Shown in pieces: positions 62,127 through 64,000 of a DNA stretch of 64,000 nucleotides (positions within the stretch are counted from its first letter, which is position 1; each line of letters starts with the position of its first letter). The translations under genes were made by a program, and so were the position numbers. Source of the DNA: Bradyrhizobium sp. U87765 SZCCT0048 (GTDB lineage Bacteria > Pseudomonadota > Alphaproteobacteria > Rhizobiales > Xanthobacteraceae); contig NZ_JAFCMM010000002.1 of NCBI RefSeq assembly GCF_018131225.1, positions 1,054,001-1,118,000 on the forward strand, read 5' to 3'. A model generated the notes under the pieces. That model did not search any database, was not told the DNA's origin, and saw nothing but the letters and a program-made list of their open reading frames with translations.

Positions 62127-63014
62127 TTAGCCGCCGAGCGCCGACACGGCGGCGCGCCCGACCGCAGCGATGGTGGCGTTCTGCTTTTTCTCCTGCGCCT
62201 CGGTCAGATAGACCGCGACGATGACCGGGGCGCGCTGCGGCGGCCAGATCACCGCGACATCGTTGGCCGTGCCGTGGTTGCCGCTGCCGGTCTTGTCGCC
62301 GACACGCCAGCCGGCCGGCATGCCGGCGCGCAGACGGGAATCCCCAGTGGCATTGGCGCGCAACCATGCGACGAGCTGATCGCGCGAACCCGCCTGCAGC
62401 GCGCCGCCCAGCGTCAGGGCCTGCACACAGTGCGCCATCGCACGCGGCGACGTCGTATCCTTGTCGTCACCGGGCTTGCCCTCGTTGAGCTCGGTCTCGA
62501 CACGGTCGAGCCGCGTCACCTGGTCGCCGAGGCTGCGGGCGAACGCCGTGACCGCCGACGGGCCACCGAGACTTGCCACCAGGAGATTGGCGGCGGTGTT
62601 GTCGCTGCGCGTCACCGCGGCATGACAGAGTTCGGCGACCGACAGGCCATCGCCATCGATCATTTCCTTGGTCACCGGCGAATAGGCGACGAGATCGCCG
62701 CGGCCGAACCTGATGCGGCGCGACAGCTGCTCCTTGCCGCCGTCGACGCGCGCGAGGACCGCGCCTGCCAGCAGCAGCTTGAACGTGCTGCACATCGCGA
62801 AGCGCTCATCCATGCGCTGGCCGAACTGCGCGCCGCTCGCGGTGTCGACGACAGCAACGCCGAGCCGGCCGCCGCTGTCGCTCTCCAGCACCTTCAGTTC
62901 CGCGAGGAACTGGTCTGTCGCCGGCCCGGCCGCCCGCGCGCCACGCCCGCCGGCCAGCACGGCGGAACCCGCCGCAGCGAGGCCTCCCACCACCATAAAT
63001 CGTCTCGTCAACAT
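62127..63014 (-). CDS. Class A beta-lactamase
   Basis: Periplasmic serine beta-lactamase of 295 residues. Signal: MLTRRFMVVGGLAAAGSAVLAGGRGARA, with a twin-arginine TRRFMV motif suggesting Tat export. Active site: S76-T77-F78-K79 (Ambler 70-73) after C75, S137-D138-N139 (130 loop), E173 and N177 (166 and 170) in ETELN, and K241-T242-G243 (234-236). The 164-179 salt bridge pair (R171, D186) is kept. C75 has no partner at Ambler 238, where glycine occurs, so the C69-C238 carbapenemase disulfide is absent. An AmpR-type regulator is divergent, so expression should be inducible. The spectrum cannot be read. Confidence 0.95.
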   Translation of the reverse strand: MLTRRFMVVGGLAAAGSAVLAGGRGARAAGPATDQFLAELKVLESDSGGRLGVAVVDTASGAQFGQRMDERFAMCSTFKLLLAGAVLARVDGGKEQLSRRIRFGRGDLVAYSPVTKEMIDGDGLSVAELCHAAVTRSDNTAANLLVASLGGPSAVTAFARSLGDQVTRLDRVETELNEGKPGDDKDTTSPRAMAHCVQALTLGGALQAGSRDQLVAWLRANATGDSRLRAGMPAGWRVGDKTGSGNHGTANDVAVIWPPQRAPVIVAVYLTEAQEKKQNATIAAVGRAAVSALGG

Positions 63015-63120
63015 GTCCGTCTCAATCCCTGTTCGTCGGTGGCGGCAACTTGGTCGCCGCCGCCTGCCTTGACAAACGATCAATCATGGGAGGAGACATT
63101 AGAAAAATTTGGGTCATGAC
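63015..63120. promoter_or_regulatory. Divergent bla / ampR control region
   Basis: In this 106-base spacer the bla strand carries TTGTCA (63075-63070) followed 17 bases later by CAAGTT, a plausible promoter. CGTTTGTCAA resembles, from memory, the enterobacterial ampC control region. Upstream, the AT-rich segment at 63099-63111 (TTAGAAAAATTTG) is where AmpR would be expected to bind. Confidence 0.5.
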
Positions 63121-64000
63121 ATGCGCTCATCACATTTGCCGCTCAACGCCCTGCGCGCCTTCGAGGCTGCGGCGCGGCAGCTCAGCTTCACGCGCGCAGG
63201 CCTCGAGCTGCGCGTGACGCAGGCCGCCGTCAGCCACCAGGTCAAGAGCCTCGAGGATCTCCTCGGCGTGCAGTTGTTCCGCCGCCTGCCGCGCGGCCTC
63301 GCGCTCACCGACGAAGGTCAGGCGCTGCTGCCGGCGATCGCGGATTCGTTCGACCGCATCCGCGCCACCCTCGACCGCTTCGAGGGCGGCTATTTCCGCG
63401 ATGTCGTCACCGTCGGCGTGGTCGGTACCTTCGCCAGCGGCTGGCTGCTGCCGCGCCTGCCGGCCTTCGAAAAAGCCAACCCGCGCATCGACCTGCGCCT
63501 TCTCACCAATAACAACCGCGTCGATATCGCCGGCGAGGGCCTCGACTTCGCGATCCGGTTCGGCGATGGTGCCTGGCACGGCACCGAGGCCATCCGGCTG
63601 CTCGCCGCGCCGCTGACGCCGGTGTGCGCACCGAAAATCGCCAGACGCCTGCGCCGTCCCTCGGACCTCAAGCGTGAAGTGCTGCTGCGCTCCTACCGTC
63701 CCGACGAATGGCCGCAATGGTTCGCCGCCGCCGGCCTCATCTGCCCCACCATCAAGGGCGCGATGTTCGATTCCTCGATCATCATGGCGGAGGTCGCCGC
63801 GCGCGGCGCCGGTGTCGCGTTGCTGCCGCCGCGCATGTTCGCCGATCACCTGCGCCAAGAACGCCTGGTGCGCCTGTTCAAGACCGACATCCATACCGGC
63901 GACTACTGGCTGACGTCGCTGCGCTCGAAGCGGCAGACGCCGGCGATGGCGGCGTTCAAGGACTGGCTGATCGGCGAGGCCGGCGCCGCCGAACACGCCT
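63121..64000 (+). CDS. ampR: AmpR-type LysR regulator (open at right edge)
   Basis: Regulator of the divergent beta-lactamase; at least 293 residues with no stop before the window ends. The start MRSSHLPLNALRAFEAAARQ closely follows enterobacterial AmpR, with the helix-turn-helix LSFTRAGLELRVTQAAVSHQ. G102 (VVGTFASG) and D135 (NNRVD), sites where changes make AmpR constitutive, keep the same numbering. EGLDFAIRFGDGAWHGTEA, LLRSYRPDEWPQW and SLRSKRQTPAM also match. AmpR senses muropeptides and UDP-MurNAc-pentapeptide, linking it to the ampG gene near 26 kb. Other AmpR proteins end near 290-300 residues, so little should be missing. Confidence 0.94.
   Translation, partial: MRSSHLPLNALRAFEAAARQLSFTRAGLELRVTQAAVSHQVKSLEDLLGVQLFRRLPRGLALTDEGQALLPAIADSFDRIRATLDRFEGGYFRDVVTVGVVGTFASGWLLPRLPAFEKANPRIDLRLLTNNNRVDIAGEGLDFAIRFGDGAWHGTEAIRLLAAPLTPVCAPKIARRLRRPSDLKREVLLRSYRPDEWPQWFAAAGLICPTIKGAMFDSSIIMAEVAARGAGVALLPPRMFADHLRQERLVRLFKTDIHTGDYWLTSLRSKRQTPAMAAFKDWLIGEAGAAEHA

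Noticed and set aside
62127..63014. Carbapenemase-type class A beta-lactamase
   Set aside because: Although a cysteine precedes the active serine, the partner position (Ambler 238) is glycine in KTGSGNHG, so the carbapenemase disulfide is missing.
63060..63118. Upstream alternative starts for AmpR (TTG 63109 and an ATG at 63116)
   Set aside because: The ATG at 63116 is out of frame. The TTG adds residues not found in AmpR, and the strong GGAGG stretch is too far from either. The ATG at 63121 matches the known AmpR start.
1..64000. tRNA, rRNA, phage, IS or integration sites
   Set aside because: No tRNA-like cloverleaf, rRNA segment, transposase, integrase or flanking direct repeats were recognised; small tRNAs could still be missed by eye.

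Overview
The window is high-GC alphaproteobacterial chromosome, most likely from the Bradyrhizobium / Rhodopseudomonas / Afipia group (Nitrobacteraceae). The assignment rests on four things: protein-level resemblance of many products to that group, a haloalkane dehalogenase very like Bradyrhizobium DbjA, a DUF2865 protein, and a GAAGG/CCTTC-type intergenic repeat common in Bradyrhizobium. The organism is inferred from familiarity, not from a search. No tRNA, rRNA, CRISPR, prophage or insertion sequence was seen.

Layout. 0-4 kb holds a lysine/diaminopimelate operon (dapD, a DUF805 membrane protein, dapE, a nucleosidase) preceded by a HAD nucleotidase. 4-20.7 kb, on the minus strand, is a two-partner secretion locus: one FhaC/ShlB-type transporter followed by two giant GLUG/MBG-repeat exoproteins (about 2160 and 2694 residues) with nearly identical secretion domains and a shared CX4C C-terminal tail. 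20.9-23.7 kb is a minus-strand housekeeping operon (def, fmt, a GNAT acetyltransferase, truA). 23.9-27 kb carries rmuC, a RidA protein and an AmpG-like muropeptide permease. 27.2-30.9 kb is a minus-strand replication/repair cluster (SRP RNA ffs, dnaX, ybaB, recR and a small secreted protein). 31-36 kb has HIT, nudC, a PfkB kinase, an Lrp-type regulator and a divergent yeiH/LysR pair. 36-44.6 kb has phosphomannomutase, a retropepsin-like protein, hrpB, an acyltransferase and a quinone oxidoreductase/LysR pair. 44.7-52.5 kb has polA, two LysE-family exporters, a two-gene chromate transporter, pyrE and an ion antiporter. 52.7-57.5 kb has a DUF2865 protein, a TPR-glycosyltransferase-like protein, a NIPSNAP/ArsR pair and a small beta-rich protein. 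57.7-64 kb has ligD, a TetR-haloalkane dehalogenase operon under a perfect 24-bp palindrome, and a divergent class A beta-lactamase/AmpR pair that runs off the right edge.

Connections. The AmpG permease, AmpR and beta-lactamase together form most of the classical peptidoglycan-recycling induction circuit. The secretion locus is the most unusual part: one pore appears to serve two paralogous exoproteins whose repeat regions are being reshuffled and amplified. The TetR-dehalogenase operon is a compact, probably self-regulated detoxification or catabolic module. No wholly new system could be demonstrated from sequence alone; the strongest leads are the exoprotein tail motif and the dehalogenase operator.
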